Source: Martelella sp. NC20
Lineage (GTDB): Bacteria > Pseudomonadota > Alphaproteobacteria > Rhizobiales > Rhizobiaceae
Length of the DNA stretch: 64,000 bases
Assembly (NCBI RefSeq): GCF_013459645.1
Contig: NZ_CP054861.1
Location: 1,414,001 to 1,478,000, forward strand
Reading direction: 5' to 3'
In this document: piece by piece, positions 35,590 through 50,913 of the stretch
How the letters are laid out: the number at the start of each line of letters is the position of its first letter
Numbering within the stretch: the stretch's first letter is position 1
The notes under the pieces: generated by a model
The model's database searches: none
What the model was told of the DNA's origin: nothing
What the model saw: the letters and a program-made list of their open reading frames with translations, nothing else
Position numbers and translations under genes: made by a program

Positions 35590-35689
35590 GTCGGACGCCG
35601 CAGCTCGGGTCCGTAACCGTTCTCAGCAATCGCCGGTTTCGGGATTGCCGGGGATATTATCGCAAACTCGTCGCTCAAAGGAGGACATC
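35590..35689 (+). promoter_or_regulatory. Candidate ROSE-like RNA thermometer in the hsp20 leader
   Basis: The leader is long and foldable: GCAATC and GATTGC (about 35622-35645) form a hairpin, and TCGCT lies three bases before the ribosome site AGGAGG. ROSE elements before rhizobial small heat shock genes hide the ribosome site with a UYGCU strand in this way. The pattern is suggestive, not proven. Confidence 0.45.
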
Positions 35690-36181
35690 ATGCGTAATGT
35701 CGATTTTTCACCCCTTTATCGTTCCACTGTCGGTTTCGACAGGCTTTTCAATCTGCTTGATACCGTAGGTCAACCCGAACAGGCCCCCACCTATCCGCCC
35801 TACAATATCGAGCGCACCGGTGAAAACGACTACCAGATCACCATGGCCGTTGCCGGTTTCGGCGAAAACGAGCTCTCGATCGAAGCCCATGCCAATGTGC
35901 TGACGGTCCGGGGCGAGAAGGCCGCGGAAGAAGCCGATGACGGTCGCGAATATCTCTATCGCGGCATCGCCAAGCGCGCCTTCGAACGCCGTTTCCAGCT
36001 CGCCGATCACATGGAAGTGCGCGGCGCCAGTCTGAAGAACGGCATCCTGCATGTGGCGCTTCTTCGCAACATTCCCGAAGCCATGAAGCCCCGCCGGATC
36101 GCGATCGAGACCCGTGGCGGCGACCAGGCCAAAATGATCTCTGCCGATGTCGGCAAGAACAGTGAAAAGACCGCCGCCTGA
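35690..36181 (+). CDS. Small heat shock protein, Hsp20/IbpA family
   Basis: A 163-residue holdase chaperone that binds unfolding proteins during heat stress. It has the short N-terminal arm (DFSPLYRSTVGFDRLFNLLD), an alpha-crystallin domain from about residue 37 (YNIERTGENDYQITMAVAGF) and the LKNGILHVAL strand. The ATG at 35690 follows a strong AGGAGG site. Promoter and leader suggest RpoH plus thermometer control. A terminator lies at 36203-36237. Confidence 0.94.
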   Translation: MRNVDFSPLYRSTVGFDRLFNLLDTVGQPEQAPTYPPYNIERTGENDYQITMAVAGFGENELSIEAHANVLTVRGEKAAEEADDGREYLYRGIAKRAFERRFQLADHMEVRGASLKNGILHVALLRNIPEAMKPRRIAIETRGGDQAKMISADVGKNSEKTAA

Positions 36182-36202
36182 TCAGGCGCGGTTGAACTGA
36201 CG

Positions 36203-36237
36203 GGCGGCGCTTCTCGAAGGAGAGGCGCCGCCTTTTT
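36203..36237 (+). terminator. Rho-independent terminator after hsp20
   Basis: GGCGGCGC (36203-36210) pairs with GCGCCGCC (36225-36232), with an inner TCTC/GAGA extension and five T. Confidence 0.88.
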
Positions 36238-36241
36238 GCGC

Positions 36242-36808
36242 TTATCGCCTGCGGCAGGCGCGGCCTGCCAGCCCGTCGACGGAGACGATGCCGGGGCCGT
36301 AAATGATCAGATAGACAAGCGGAAACAGCCACAACAGCCGCTGGTCGAGGATGACGGCGTCGGGGAAGCGGTCGAACAGCGCGCCGATGGTCTCGGGGCC
36401 GACCTGATGCACGGTAATGTCGACGATGGTCTGGACCACGATGAAGACCGCCATGCCGAGCGCCGAAAGCCGGGTCAGCACGCCGAACACGATCATCAGC
36501 GGCAGCAGGAATTCGGCATAGGTGCCGAGATAGACCACCAGATGCCAGGGGAATGCCACCTGGGACACGTCACCGCCGGCCGCCTCCACGGCGGGCAGCG
36601 CGATCTGGTAATAGGCGCTGTCGCGAACCATGAAAAAGCCGGCAAGGCCGGGTCCGACCTTCGTCAGCGCCGAGTTCAGGAAATAGAAATAGAGGGTGGC
36701 GGCAAAGACCAGCCGGGCGAGCAGCCCGGGCAGCCAAAACGATAATGCCCGTTCGAGAGCATCTCCGGCGTCGCTGTACATACGGAAAAGACGGTGGAAC
36801 AGGCTCAT
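36242..36808 (-). CDS. DoxX family membrane protein of the bufferin operon (BufD-like)
   Basis: A 188-residue DoxX-family inner-membrane protein with about four helices (for example LVFAATLYFYFLNSALTK and LLPLMIVFGVLTRLSALGMAVF). It is the last gene of the bufA-B-C-D order; its ATG overlaps the stop of the bufC-like gene (ATGA). In bufferin operons the DoxX protein is thought to aid maturation or redox balance at the membrane, but its exact role is unsettled. Confidence 0.85.
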   Translation of the reverse strand: MSLFHRLFRMYSDAGDALERALSFWLPGLLARLVFAATLYFYFLNSALTKVGPGLAGFFMVRDSAYYQIALPAVEAAGGDVSQVAFPWHLVVYLGTYAEFLLPLMIVFGVLTRLSALGMAVFIVVQTIVDITVHQVGPETIGALFDRFPDAVILDQRLLWLFPLVYLIIYGPGIVSVDGLAGRACRRR

Positions 36809-37611
36809 CGGGGATCATTCTCCGGTCGGATGCCGGCAAAGGCGCCGGCGGTCAGGATCAGGGCGAAGGCGGATGAGAGATCGAAGGCGTCATCGGTCGC
36901 GCCGGCGCGATCCGCGGCCTCGCCGATCGGCGTTCCGGCAAAAAGCGCCTTGATGAATGCGGCGTCGCCGGGCGTCAGGATGTGAACGGCGACGTCATAG
37001 CGGGGCCGGACGATCAACGCGGTCTCGGCGGGCGCGGGGTCGAGGCCCTTCAGGCTTTCCTGCGCCTTTGACTTCAGGAAAATGCTGGCCGCGGCGGAGT
37101 GCAGCGGCAACAGCCGGGCTGCCGGATGGGCGGCAAGCCGGGTCATCATCAGTGTGTCCGGATCGCGGGACAACAGCGTTTCGGGCGCAAGCGGCGGGCA
37201 ATCGGCGGCGTGATAGGCATCGAGCCAGACCCGCTCCAGTCGCGCGACATCCGCCAGGAAGAACAGTTTTTGCGCCGGCGCGAAGCCTGCGACGAAATCC
37301 GGGAAAGCGCGGCCGTATTCGGCAAGGATCGGGGAGCGCGGCGGGTTTGCGGCCAGAAAATCGAGCGCCATGGCGTCGAAGAAGCGCGGCCCCGCAACCT
37401 GCCGCGTCACCGGAAAGATATCGCCGAGCGCGCCCTTCAGGCTCATCGCGACATTGTTGCGATAGACCGCATAGCGCTTGTCCGCCCGGCCGCCGAGCGG
37501 GTTGATCACGCCATCGGGCACATTCGCGCCCGGCGGTGACAGCAGGCTGACGGCAAAGGCCGGAAACCCCGGTTGCGCCCGCGAAACGGAACCCTTTGCC
37601 GGCTCAGCCAT
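36805..37611 (-). CDS. bufC: DUF2063 protein, bufferin maturation partner BufC
   Basis: A 268-residue protein with an N-terminal DUF2063 domain ([47 protein letters not shown]). DUF2063 partners present precursor peptides to the DUF692 multinuclear iron oxygenase. The ATG at 37611 overlaps the end of bufB; a GTG three codons upstream (37620) is an alternative. Role is from the known pairing of DUF2063 with DUF692. Confidence 0.88.
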   Translation of the reverse strand: MAEPAKGSVSRAQPGFPAFAVSLLSPPGANVPDGVINPLGGRADKRYAVYRNNVAMSLKGALGDIFPVTRQVAGPRFFDAMALDFLAANPPRSPILAEYGRAFPDFVAGFAPAQKLFFLADVARLERVWLDAYHAADCPPLAPETLLSRDPDTLMMTRLAAHPAARLLPLHSAAASIFLKSKAQESLKGLDPAPAETALIVRPRYDVAVHILTPGDAAFIKALFAGTPIGEAADRAGATDDAFDLSSAFALILTAGAFAGIRPENDPR

Positions 37612-38491
37612 GGCGGACACCGAGCAGGCCGTCCTGTTCTTCGATCATCGCATCGGCGATCATCGCCTCGCGTTTCAGCACCGGCCAGTCGGGAACGTCA
37701 TTGTCCCATTCGATCAGGGTCGGCAGCGGGCCGGCCTGTTTCAGCACGAAGCTGTAGAGCCCCCAGACCACATCGGCCACCGGCCGGTCATGGGCATCGA
37801 TCAGGAGGGCCGCGCCGTTGTCGTCGCTGTCCTCGGCATGGCCGGCGAGATGGATCTCTCCGACCCGTTCCAGCGGATAGGCCTTCAGATAGGCGATCGC
37901 GTCGTAGCCGTTGTTGATGGCCGAGACATGGACATTGTTGACGTCGAGCAGCAGGCCGCAGCCGGTGCGCCGCGCGATCTCGTCCAGAAATTCGGTCTCG
38001 GGGATCACGCTTTCGGCAAAGGCGACATAGGTCGACGGATTTTCGAGCAGGATGGCGCGGCCGATGGCTGTTTGCACCTGGTCGATATGGGCGGCGACCA
38101 GCGCCAGCGTTTCCTCGGTATAGGGCAGCGGCAGCAGGTCGTTGTAATAGGCGCTTTCATGGGTCGACCAGGCGAGATGCTCGGAAACGAGGCCGGGTTC
38201 GTAGCGCTCCACCACAAGGTTCAGCCGGGCAAGATGGGCCGGATCGAGCCCGCCGGGCGCGCCGATCGACATGCCGACGCCGTGGATCGACAGCGGGAAG
38301 TCAGCGCGCATGCGGGTGAGGATGCGATGCGGCTGGCCGCCATCGCCCATGTAGTTTTCCGCATGCACCTCCAGAAAGCCGACGCGATAGCCGTCGGCGA
38401 GGATGGCATCGGCATGGGCGGTCTTGAAGCCGGCCCCGGCGCGGGCTGGAATGGCGCCGGGATTTTCGAATTTTCTGGAAATCGCGTTCAT
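37604..38491 (-). CDS. bufB: DUF692 multinuclear non-heme iron oxygenase BufB
   Basis: A 295-residue MNIO enzyme with a TIM-barrel fold. Metal ligands are visible: EVHAENY near residue 41, [34 protein letters not shown] and the Glu/Asp near LIEWDND. MNIOs convert cysteines of a precursor peptide, in bufferins to thiooxazoles, which bind copper. The substrate peptide is encoded 51 bases upstream, and the partner BufC downstream. Confidence 0.92.
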   Translation of the reverse strand: MNAISRKFENPGAIPARAGAGFKTAHADAILADGYRVGFLEVHAENYMGDGGQPHRILTRMRADFPLSIHGVGMSIGAPGGLDPAHLARLNLVVERYEPGLVSEHLAWSTHESAYYNDLLPLPYTEETLALVAAHIDQVQTAIGRAILLENPSTYVAFAESVIPETEFLDEIARRTGCGLLLDVNNVHVSAINNGYDAIAYLKAYPLERVGEIHLAGHAEDSDDNGAALLIDAHDRPVADVVWGLYSFVLKQAGPLPTLIEWDNDVPDWPVLKREAMIADAMIEEQDGLLGVRHG

Positions 38492-38542
38492 GATCGCCTC
38501 CGAAAATGGGCCGCCGGCGCGGGGGAACGCCGGCGGCAGGGC

Positions 38543-38842
38543 TCACATTGCCGGCAGGTCGCGGTCGAGCGCATCCAGCGAGCCCATCCGGTCGCCCGGC
38601 AGCATCATCTCGGTGCAGGTGCCCTCCTCGACATATTTCCAGGCATTGCCCTGATAATCGACCTTGGAAGTGCCGGCGCAGGTGGTGCCGGGGCCGGCGG
38701 CGCAGTCATTCTGGCCGGCCATGGCAACGCCATAGCATTTGACGTTGGCGGCCTGGGCAGGGGTGGTGGTGGCAATCGCGCCGGCTGCGACGGCGAGCGC
38801 GCCGGCCAGTGTGGCGGCGCTGAATTTTGAAGTCCTGGACAT
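38543..38842 (-). CDS. bufA1: Bufferin precursor, DUF2282 (BufA1 type)
   Basis: A 99-residue exported precursor peptide with a signal ending in PAQA (about residue 31). The mature part has four cysteines, C36, C47, C55 and C76, in the pattern [19 protein letters not shown] and EEGTC typical of DUF2282 bufferins. After cysteine modification by BufB-BufC such peptides bind copper in the periplasm and protect against it. It is the first gene of the operon, with an AGGAG-like site before the ATG. Confidence 0.9.
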   Translation of the reverse strand: MSRTSKFSAATLAGALAVAAGAIATTTPAQAANVKCYGVAMAGQNDCAAGPGTTCAGTSKVDYQGNAWKYVEEGTCTEMMLPGDRMGSLDALDRDLPAM

Positions 38843-38993
38843 GAAGCTCTCCTCTTCATCGGTTGTTCAGCAAGGTCTGCCTTGCGTGATGAAGTGTGGC
38901 AAAGAGGCGCTTCAACTGGAAATCAATGGCGCGTCATTTCCGCCTCACGGCGGATGACCGGTCCGTGAGTGCGGCGTTACCGGCGGGCAGGCG

Positions 38994-40040
38994 CTACAAA
39001 AACGACACGAACCGGTCGATTTCTGGCGCCTCGGTCGAGAAACTGGTAACGCAGCGGATCAGCGCTTCGCCTTCTGCGATCAGGTCCGGCTGGTCGGCGG
39101 GCGTCGGCCAGTTGTGGAACTGAGCGCCGGCCTTGCGGGCATCGTCCGCCGCTTTCTCCGGCAGGATGATGAACACCTCGTTGGTGGCGGTCTCCCAGGC
39201 GAGCCGGGCGGTCTTCGCCTTGCGGAACGCATTGCGCATCCGCTCCGCCATGGCATTGGAGTGGCGGGCGAGATCGAGCCACAGCCCGCCTTCGAGATAG
39301 GCGTCGAACTGGGCGGAGATGAACCGGGTCTTGGAGAACAGATGCGCCGCGCGCTTGCGGATGAACGGCATGTCGCGGGCCTGATCGGGGTTCATGAACA
39401 CGATCGCCTCGGCGCACCAGCAGCCGTTCTTGGTGCCGCCGAAGGAGAGAATGTCGACGCCGCGCTTCCACGTCATCTCGGCGGGCGTGACATCAAGGGC
39501 CGCAAGCGCGTTGGCAAAGCGGGCACCATCCATATGCACGGGCAGGCCGTGGGCCTTTGCCTCGGCGGTTACCGCATCGATCTCGTCGAGCGCATAGATC
39601 GTGCCGACTTCGGTGGACTGGGTCAGCGACACCGCCATCGGCTGGCCATGATGGATGAAATCGGCCGGGTAGCGGGCAATCATCCGCCGGAGCTCTGCCG
39701 GGTTGATCCTGCCGTTTTCGCCCGATACCGTGGCAAGCCTGCCGCCGCCGGTGAAATATTCCGGCGCGCCGCCCTCGTCATTGGCGATATGGGCGTCCTT
39801 GTGGCAGAACACGACGCCGCCCGGACGGCCGACGGACGACAGCGCCAGCGAGTTGGCCGCCGTGCCGGTGCCGACGAAGAAGACGGCGACCTCGCGCTCG
39901 AACACATCGTTGAACCTGGCCTCGATCTTGCGGTCGAGCGCGCTGGCGCCATAGGCATTGGCATAGCCGGACTGTTCACGTATCAGCGCCTCGCCGATGG
40001 CGGGGTGGGCGCCGGACCAGTTGTCGGAAGCAAAGAACAT
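38994..40040 (-). CDS. Low-specificity L-threonine aldolase
   Basis: A 348-residue PLP enzyme of fold type I that splits threonine and allo-threonine to glycine and acetaldehyde. Landmarks: FFASDNWSGAHPAI, HMDGARFANALAAL, and the PLP lysine in LSFGGTKNGCW. The ATG at 40040 has a GAGG site nine bases upstream, whereas the frame extends only to a TTG at 40055. Monocistronic by orientation. Confidence 0.93.
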   Translation of the reverse strand: MFFASDNWSGAHPAIGEALIREQSGYANAYGASALDRKIEARFNDVFEREVAVFFVGTGTAANSLALSSVGRPGGVVFCHKDAHIANDEGGAPEYFTGGGRLATVSGENGRINPAELRRMIARYPADFIHHGQPMAVSLTQSTEVGTIYALDEIDAVTAEAKAHGLPVHMDGARFANALAALDVTPAEMTWKRGVDILSFGGTKNGCWCAEAIVFMNPDQARDMPFIRKRAAHLFSKTRFISAQFDAYLEGGLWLDLARHSNAMAERMRNAFRKAKTARLAWETATNEVFIILPEKAADDARKAGAQFHNWPTPADQPDLIAEGEALIRCVTSFSTEAPEIDRFVSFL

Positions 40041-40615
40041 GGCGGAAAACCTCAAATCTGATGCTGCTGCGGATATCGGGGAATATCGCCGGCTTTGTAA
40101 AGGGAGGCCTTTGAAAAAGCTGCGCGGGACGAGATCGGCGGAAAGTTTGCGCGACAGGGCGCGGCAGGCGTGGAATCTGCCCGAAAATGGCCGTTTTCTT
40201 TCACGTATTACGAATAGCGACGGGATCTGGCAACTTTATTGCGCAGGCAGCGGGCTTTGCGTAATTTTCACTCGTCGGTTCGGGCGCGGCTTTGTGATTT
40301 TGCTTGCCAGTTTCCGTTGTTTCTGGCATGTAGTGAAGATAGGACAGGTATGCTGTCCTATTTTTGTGTCTGGCAGGATTGCCGCCGGGGGGCTGACGTC
40401 ATACCGCTTTTGGGTCTATAATGGGCTTTTCGGACGGCGGAAAGCTCCCGCGTCTTATCAGTCAGGACACGCCCGGTCGGTTTTCCATGACGGTTTTTCA
40501 TGGTTTCCGCTCCGGACTTAAGTGAAATTGATGGCAGGCCGAAGGGGACAACCGTCTTGCGGAGCCTGTGTGCCCCGGCTTCGCCTGCTCTCGGCAGGAT
40601 TTTAGGAGATCTTGA
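40041..40615. promoter_or_regulatory. Upstream region of gltB
   Basis: About 575 bases without a convincing gene between the divergent threonine aldolase and gltB. A strong terminator-like hairpin lies at 40340-40364, some 250 bases before gltB, so a short leader or small RNA may end there. The gltB ribosome site AGGAG is at about 40604-40608. Confidence 0.5.
40340..40364 (+). terminator. Terminator-like hairpin in the gltB upstream region
   Basis: TAGGACAG (40340-40347) and CTGTCCTA (40353-40360) are perfectly complementary over five bases and run into TTTTTG. No annotated gene ends just upstream on this strand. Confidence 0.7.
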
Positions 40616-45340
<4,725 letters not shown>

Positions 45341-45356
45341 TTGTTGCTGCGAAATG

Positions 45357-45385
45357 CCTGTGATATGACAATGTCATATCACAGG
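45357..45385. promoter_or_regulatory. Palindromic vapBC operator
   Basis: CCTGTGATATGAC (45357-45369) and its perfect complement (45373-45385) are separated by three bases. The palindrome ends 14 bases before the vapB ATG, as expected for VapBC autorepression. Confidence 0.85.
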
Positions 45386-45398
45386 TGTGGAGGCCGAA

Positions 45399-45671
45399 AT
45401 GTCGAACCGTATCACCAAGGAAAAAAAGTCCCGAATTTTCATGAATGGCCGCAGCCGCGCCGTGCGAATTCCGAGCGAGTTCGAGCTGGAGGGCGATGAG
45501 GTCATCATCAGACAGGAAGAGAGCGGCCTGATCACGATCGAGCCGGTAAAGAAGAAGATGACGCCACGGGAGCTGATTGAGTGGCTGCGATCAAAGGCTC
45601 CGTTGGGAGAGGAGCTCCCTGAAATCGAGGACCTGCCGCCCCGTGAGGTTGATCTGGATTTACCTGAGTGA
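45399..45671 (+). CDS. vapB: VapB-type antitoxin
   Basis: A 90-residue antitoxin. The N-terminal half is an AbrB/SpoVT swapped-hairpin DNA-binding domain (MNGRSRAVRIPSEFELEGDEVII); the acidic C terminus (ELPEIEDLPPREVDLDLPE) should wrap and inhibit the PIN toxin. ATG at 45399 is chosen over the one at 45387 because it is the usual MSNR-like start. Its stop overlaps the GTG of vapC (GTGA). Confidence 0.88.
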   Translation: MSNRITKEKKSRIFMNGRSRAVRIPSEFELEGDEVIIRQEESGLITIEPVKKKMTPRELIEWLRSKAPLGEELPEIEDLPPREVDLDLPE

Positions 45672-46069
45672 GCTACCTTTTCGATACGAATGCCATCTCG
45701 GACATGATCCGCAGGCCAGCCGGAAAAATCGCGCAGCGGTTGGTGGGCCTCGAGAAGCGAGATCTTAAGACTAGTCTTATCGTGGCAGCAGAGCTCCGCT
45801 ACGGTGTCGTGAAAAGAGGATCAAAAGAACTATCGGAGCTTATGGAAAGGGTGCTCTCACAATTTGAAATATTGCCGTGGGAACCGCCCGCCGATATCCG
45901 CTACGCGGAGCTGAGGAACCATCTTAGGCAGATCGGGCAGCCGATCGGTGACATGGACATGCTGATCGCCGCCCACGCGCTTGCGATTGATGCGGTGGTG
46001 GTGACGGCGAATGAGAGAGAATTTGAGCGGGTTCCCGGCCTCAAGGTCGAGAACTGGGAACGTGATTAG
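45668..46069 (+). CDS. vapC: VapC PIN-domain ribonuclease toxin
   Basis: A 133-residue PIN RNase. Acidic catalytic residues are in LFDTNAISDMI, AAELRYGVVKRG and IGDMDMLIAAHAL; the end ANEREFERVPGLKVENW is typical of VapC/FitB toxins that cleave tRNA or rRNA. The GTG start overlaps the vapB stop. All motifs are intact, so the pair is probably active. Confidence 0.93.
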   Translation: MSYLFDTNAISDMIRRPAGKIAQRLVGLEKRDLKTSLIVAAELRYGVVKRGSKELSELMERVLSQFEILPWEPPADIRYAELRNHLRQIGQPIGDMDMLIAAHALAIDAVVVTANEREFERVPGLKVENWERD

Positions 46070-46114
46070 AATTTGGATGAGCCGGAAGGCTCCGGTTGAA
46101 ACCGAGGTGTCGCA

Positions 46115-46438
46115 ATGCTGATAACCACCACGAACACGCTCGAGGGTCACAAAATAGTGGCCTATAAGGGCATCGTCACGGGTGAGACCATTCTCGGGAC
46201 CAACATCTTCCGGGACTTCATGGCCGGCATTCGCGATATCGTCGGCGGGCGTTCGGCGGCCTATGAAAGCTCGCTGCGCGAGGCGCGCGAAACCGCCTAT
46301 GCCGAAATGGAGCATCAGGCCGAAAAACTTGGCGCGAATGCCGTCGTCGGGGTCGATCTCGACTACGAAAACATTACCTCCGATCGCGGGACCATGCTGA
46401 TGGTATCGGTTTCGGGCACCGCTGTCGTCATCGAGTAG
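46115..46438 (+). CDS. YbjQ/UPF0145 heavy-metal-binding-like protein
   Basis: A 107-residue YbjQ-family protein with the typical [18 protein letters not shown] start and [14 protein letters not shown] core. These proteins form pentameric rings; function is unknown despite the heavy-metal-binding label. It lies between vapC and gltD on the same strand, 13 bases before gltD, so it may be co-transcribed with gltD. Confidence 0.9.
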   Translation: MLITTTNTLEGHKIVAYKGIVTGETILGTNIFRDFMAGIRDIVGGRSAAYESSLREARETAYAEMEHQAEKLGANAVVGVDLDYENITSDRGTMLMVSVSGTAVVIE

Positions 46439-46451
46439 TTCAGGGAATACT

Positions 46452-47906
<1,455 letters not shown>

Positions 47907-48060
47907 TGCGCAAGACCCGTTCCGGCAACGGGCTGACTTACGACAATAAATTTTTGCAAGGGGCGGCGGCTTGATTGCGCTGCCCCTTGTCTCTTGCTAG
48001 ACCTGAACAATATTGCCAGAGTTCATTCATTTTCGATTATTATCTATAGAGGAGAACGGC

Positions 48061-48948
48061 TTGGCTCAGCATAAGAAGGTTCGCAAGGCAGTGCTTCCGG
48101 TAGCGGGTCTCGGAACGCGGTTTCTTCCCGCCACCAAGGTCGTGCCGAAGGAAATGCTGCCGGTCGTTGACAAGCCGATCATCCAGTATGTGGTCGATGA
48201 GGCGATCGAGGCGGGTATCGAGCATTTCGTGTTCGTCACCGGTCGCAACAAGAACGTCATCGAGGATTATTTCGATATCCAGTACGAGCTGGAAGCGACG
48301 CTGAAGGCGCGCAACAAGAATGCCGAGCTGAGCCTGCTTTCGAGCCTGCTGCCGACGGCGGGCACCTCCACCTTCACCCGCCAGCAGGAGCCGCACGGCC
48401 TCGGCCACGCGGTCTGGTGCGCGCGCGAGATTGTCGGCCACGATCCGTTCGCGCTGATCCTGCCGGACATGGTGATGGATGCGACGACCCCGTGCCTGAA
48501 GGGCATGATGGATGTCTATGAAATCTCCGGCGGCAACGTCGTCTCCGTCGAGGAGTGCGATCCCGAGCTTGCCCATAAATACGGCATCGTCGGCGTCGGC
48601 GAGGCGATCGGCAGCGGGTTCAGGATCACCGAAATGGTCGAGAAGCCGGAAAAGGGCACTGCGCCGTCGAATTACTTCATCAATGGCCGCTACATTCTGC
48701 AGCCGGAAATCTTCCCGATCCTGGGCAAGACCGCCCGAGGCGCCGGCAACGAGATCCAGCTTACCGATGGCATGCTGACGCTTGCCAGGGAGCAGGATTT
48801 CTACGGCTACAAGTTTGACGGCCAGACATTCGACTGCGGCTCCAAGGAAGGCTTCATCATCGCCAATGTGGCGCTCGCCCTGAAGCGCGATGACATTCGT
48901 CCGAAGGTGGAGAACGAGTTGAAGGCGTTGATTGCGGCGTTGAAGTAA
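48061..48948 (+). CDS. galU: UTP-glucose-1-phosphate uridylyltransferase
   Basis: A 295-residue GalU that makes UDP-glucose, the substrate of the cellulose synthase encoded 30 kb upstream and of many glycans. Motifs: [28 protein letters not shown] and [10 protein letters not shown]. The start is probably the TTG at 48061, giving [11 protein letters not shown], because AGGAGA lies six bases upstream; the frame reaches back to a TTG at 48013 without a ribosome site. Confidence 0.95.
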   Translation: MAQHKKVRKAVLPVAGLGTRFLPATKVVPKEMLPVVDKPIIQYVVDEAIEAGIEHFVFVTGRNKNVIEDYFDIQYELEATLKARNKNAELSLLSSLLPTAGTSTFTRQQEPHGLGHAVWCAREIVGHDPFALILPDMVMDATTPCLKGMMDVYEISGGNVVSVEECDPELAHKYGIVGVGEAIGSGFRITEMVEKPEKGTAPSNYFINGRYILQPEIFPILGKTARGAGNEIQLTDGMLTLAREQDFYGYKFDGQTFDCGSKEGFIIANVALALKRDDIRPKVENELKALIAALK

Positions 48949-49339
48949 CCTCAGGCGGGCCGCTCACGGGCGCCTGCACAACGCTGCCGGCGATATAGCG
49001 GCAAGGGCTGGATCGCAGATTCTCCATTTTGGCAAAACGACCAGCCCATTCTGTGTCATCCTCGGGCTTGACCCGAGGATCCAGGCCGGTGCAGGTAAAC
49101 TTCAGAATTATCTCTGTGCTCAGTGACTTGCGCAGTATGGATGCTCGGGTCAAGCCCGAGCATGACGCCAGTGGGTTGGGCCGACGAGGCCGCAAATTCC
49201 GAAACCTCAATTTTGTCCATTGTTTGCTGGCATATGCGGCGCGTTCATTTTGATCCATTGCCGCCATGCACGTCATTGCCAATGCGCCTCACCCAACCAA
49301 TCTATTGATTGCGCTCCGCAAAGGCGCTAACAGCGTGGC
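48949..49339. other. Intergenic region between galU and kdsD
   Basis: About 390 bases with no convincing gene; holds the paired palindromic repeat at 49054-49167. Confidence 0.6.
49054..49167. repeat. Paired palindromic repeat (CCTCGGG/GCTCGGG type)
   Basis: Two near-identical units, each a hairpin (CCTCGGG-CTTGA-CCCGAGG at about 49060-49078 and GCTCGGG-TCAAG-CCCGAGC at about 49143-49161), lie in inverted orientation about 55 bases apart, so the whole can also fold on itself over nearly 30 bp. This is a common dispersed extragenic repeat type in alphaproteobacteria. Confidence 0.75.
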
Positions 49340-50332
49340 ATGGTTGATGCGAATGACAATGGTTTGGGGGAGACGGCCCGCTCGGGACTGAGGACGCTCG
49401 ATTTCGAGCGCAAGGGTCTCGAGGCGCTGTCGGCGGCGCTCGGCAACGGGCTCGCGGAGCCGTTTGAAAAGGCCGTGGCGTTGCTGCAGCAGACGGCGGG
49501 GCATGTGATTGTCTCGGGCGTCGGCAAGAGCGGCCATGTCGGCACCAAGATCGCGGCAACCTTTGCCTCCACCGGCACGCCCGCCTTTTTCGTCCATCCC
49601 GCCGAGGCCAATCACGGCGATATGGGAATGATTTCCCAGAAGGATGCCGTGCTGGCGCTGTCCTGGAGCGGGGAGAGCAGCGAGTTGACGGCCCTTGTCG
49701 CCTATACGCGGCGTTTTGCTATTCCGTTGATCGCGCTCACCTCGGGCCGCCAATCCTCGCTGGCGCTGGCGGCGGATATCGTGCTCGATCTGCCGAAGGC
49801 GGAGGAGGCCTGTCCGCACGGGCTGGCACCCACGACCTCGACCACGATGCAGCTTGCGCTGGGCGATGCGCTCGCGATCGCGCTTCTGGAGGCGCGCGGC
49901 TTTTCCGCGGTCGATTTCAAGATCTATCATCCGGGCGGCAAGCTCGGCGCCCTGCTCTCCCATGTCGCCGATATCATGCATGTCGGCGAGGACGTGCCGC
50001 TGGTGCCGGCCGGTACGCCGCTGCCGGAGGCGATCATGGTGCTTTCCCGGCGTCGTTTCGGCTGTGTCGGCGTGTTGACGGACGAGGGCCGGCTGGCCGG
50101 CATCATCACCGACGGCGATCTCGCCCGCAATCTTGCCCGTGACATGAGCCGGCTCGTCGTGGAAGACGTGATGACCTCGGCGCCGAAGACGGTGGGCAAG
50201 ACCATGCTGGTCTCCGCCGCGATGGCGCTGTTGCAGAAGCACAATATTTCGGCGCTGATGGTGGTCGATCAGGACAATCGCCCCCTGGGGATCGTCCACT
50301 TCCACGATTTCCTGCGGATCGGCGCTGCCTGA
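49340..50332 (+). CDS. kdsD: Arabinose-5-phosphate isomerase (KpsF/GutQ family)
   Basis: A 330-residue isomerase converting ribulose 5-phosphate to arabinose 5-phosphate for KDO of lipopolysaccharide. A SIS domain occupies residues 40-180 (VSGVGKSGHVGTKIAATF, HPAEANHGDMGMI, LSWSGESSEL), followed by two CBS domains (SRRRFGCVGVLTDEGRLAGI and QKHNISALMVVDQDNRPLG). The C terminus is followed by repeat copy B. Confidence 0.94.
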   Translation: MVDANDNGLGETARSGLRTLDFERKGLEALSAALGNGLAEPFEKAVALLQQTAGHVIVSGVGKSGHVGTKIAATFASTGTPAFFVHPAEANHGDMGMISQKDAVLALSWSGESSELTALVAYTRRFAIPLIALTSGRQSSLALAADIVLDLPKAEEACPHGLAPTTSTTMQLALGDALAIALLEARGFSAVDFKIYHPGGKLGALLSHVADIMHVGEDVPLVPAGTPLPEAIMVLSRRRFGCVGVLTDEGRLAGIITDGDLARNLARDMSRLVVEDVMTSAPKTVGKTMLVSAAMALLQKHNISALMVVDQDNRPLGIVHFHDFLRIGAA

Positions 50333-50351
50333 GGCGCTTGATTCTTTCTTT

Positions 50352-50404
50352 TGACGCGTCGGGTTAACGAAAAACCGGTAACCACTTTTTCGCCCGACGC
50401 TCTA
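50352..50404. repeat. Rhizobiales intergenic repeat, copy B
   Basis: Matches 5791-5843 at 48 of 53 positions in the same orientation. As in copy A, the last three bases CTA are the complement of the stop codon of a minus-strand gene, here dsbB. Confidence 0.85.
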
Positions 50405-50905
50405 TTTCCCGCGCGCGCCCCAGAGCGCGATCGCCGCGATTACCAGACTTGCTACCACGTTCCAGCCGGCGAAGGAAAGGCCGAGCACGCGCAGCGCCGC
50501 CTCGTCGCATTTCGGGCCGGTCACGCGGTTGAGATCGCCGAGCAGGTCCATCGCATCGGTGGTCACGCCGGCAAGCGAGCCGGAGCAATCGGACGGCCCC
50601 GCCCACCAGTGCCATTCGACGCCTGCGTGATAGACGCCCATCCCCATGCCCCAGACCATCAGCCCGGCGATGACGACGAGCGCCAGCCGTGCGATCAGGC
50701 GCGGCAGGCGGAAGCGCCACGCGAGCAGGCCGACAATGCCGACCGGTACGCCGATATAATAAGGGTTACGCTCGAGAAGGCAGAGGTGGCAGGGGATATA
50801 GCTGCCGAGATGCTCGAAGCCGAGCGCCGCCCCGACCGTGACGGCCATGGCGAGCGTTGACAGCGTCAGGCTGATCGGGATGCGGGAGAAAGAACGCGCG
50901 GTCAT
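50402..50905 (-). CDS. dsbB: Disulfide bond formation protein B
   Basis: A 167-residue four-helix inner-membrane quinone-linked oxidase that reoxidises DsbA-type proteins. The first redox pair is C39-x-x-C42 in IPCHLCLLERNPYY; the second periplasmic pair is in SDCSGS and GPKCDEA. The ATG at 50905 is eight bases after the YqaA-like gene stop, so both genes form an operon. The stop lies in repeat copy B. Confidence 0.9.
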   Translation of the reverse strand: MTARSFSRIPISLTLSTLAMAVTVGAALGFEHLGSYIPCHLCLLERNPYYIGVPVGIVGLLAWRFRLPRLIARLALVVIAGLMVWGMGMGVYHAGVEWHWWAGPSDCSGSLAGVTTDAMDLLGDLNRVTGPKCDEAALRVLGLSFAGWNVVASLVIAAIALWGARGK

Positions 50906-50913
50906 GAACCCTC

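Noticed and set aside
38994..40061. Plus-strand open frame opposite threonine aldolase
   Set aside because: Antisense shadow of a gene with a clear PLP motif.
49054..49167. CRISPR array
   Set aside because: Only two inverted hairpin units with no regular direct spacing and no cas genes; a dispersed palindromic repeat.
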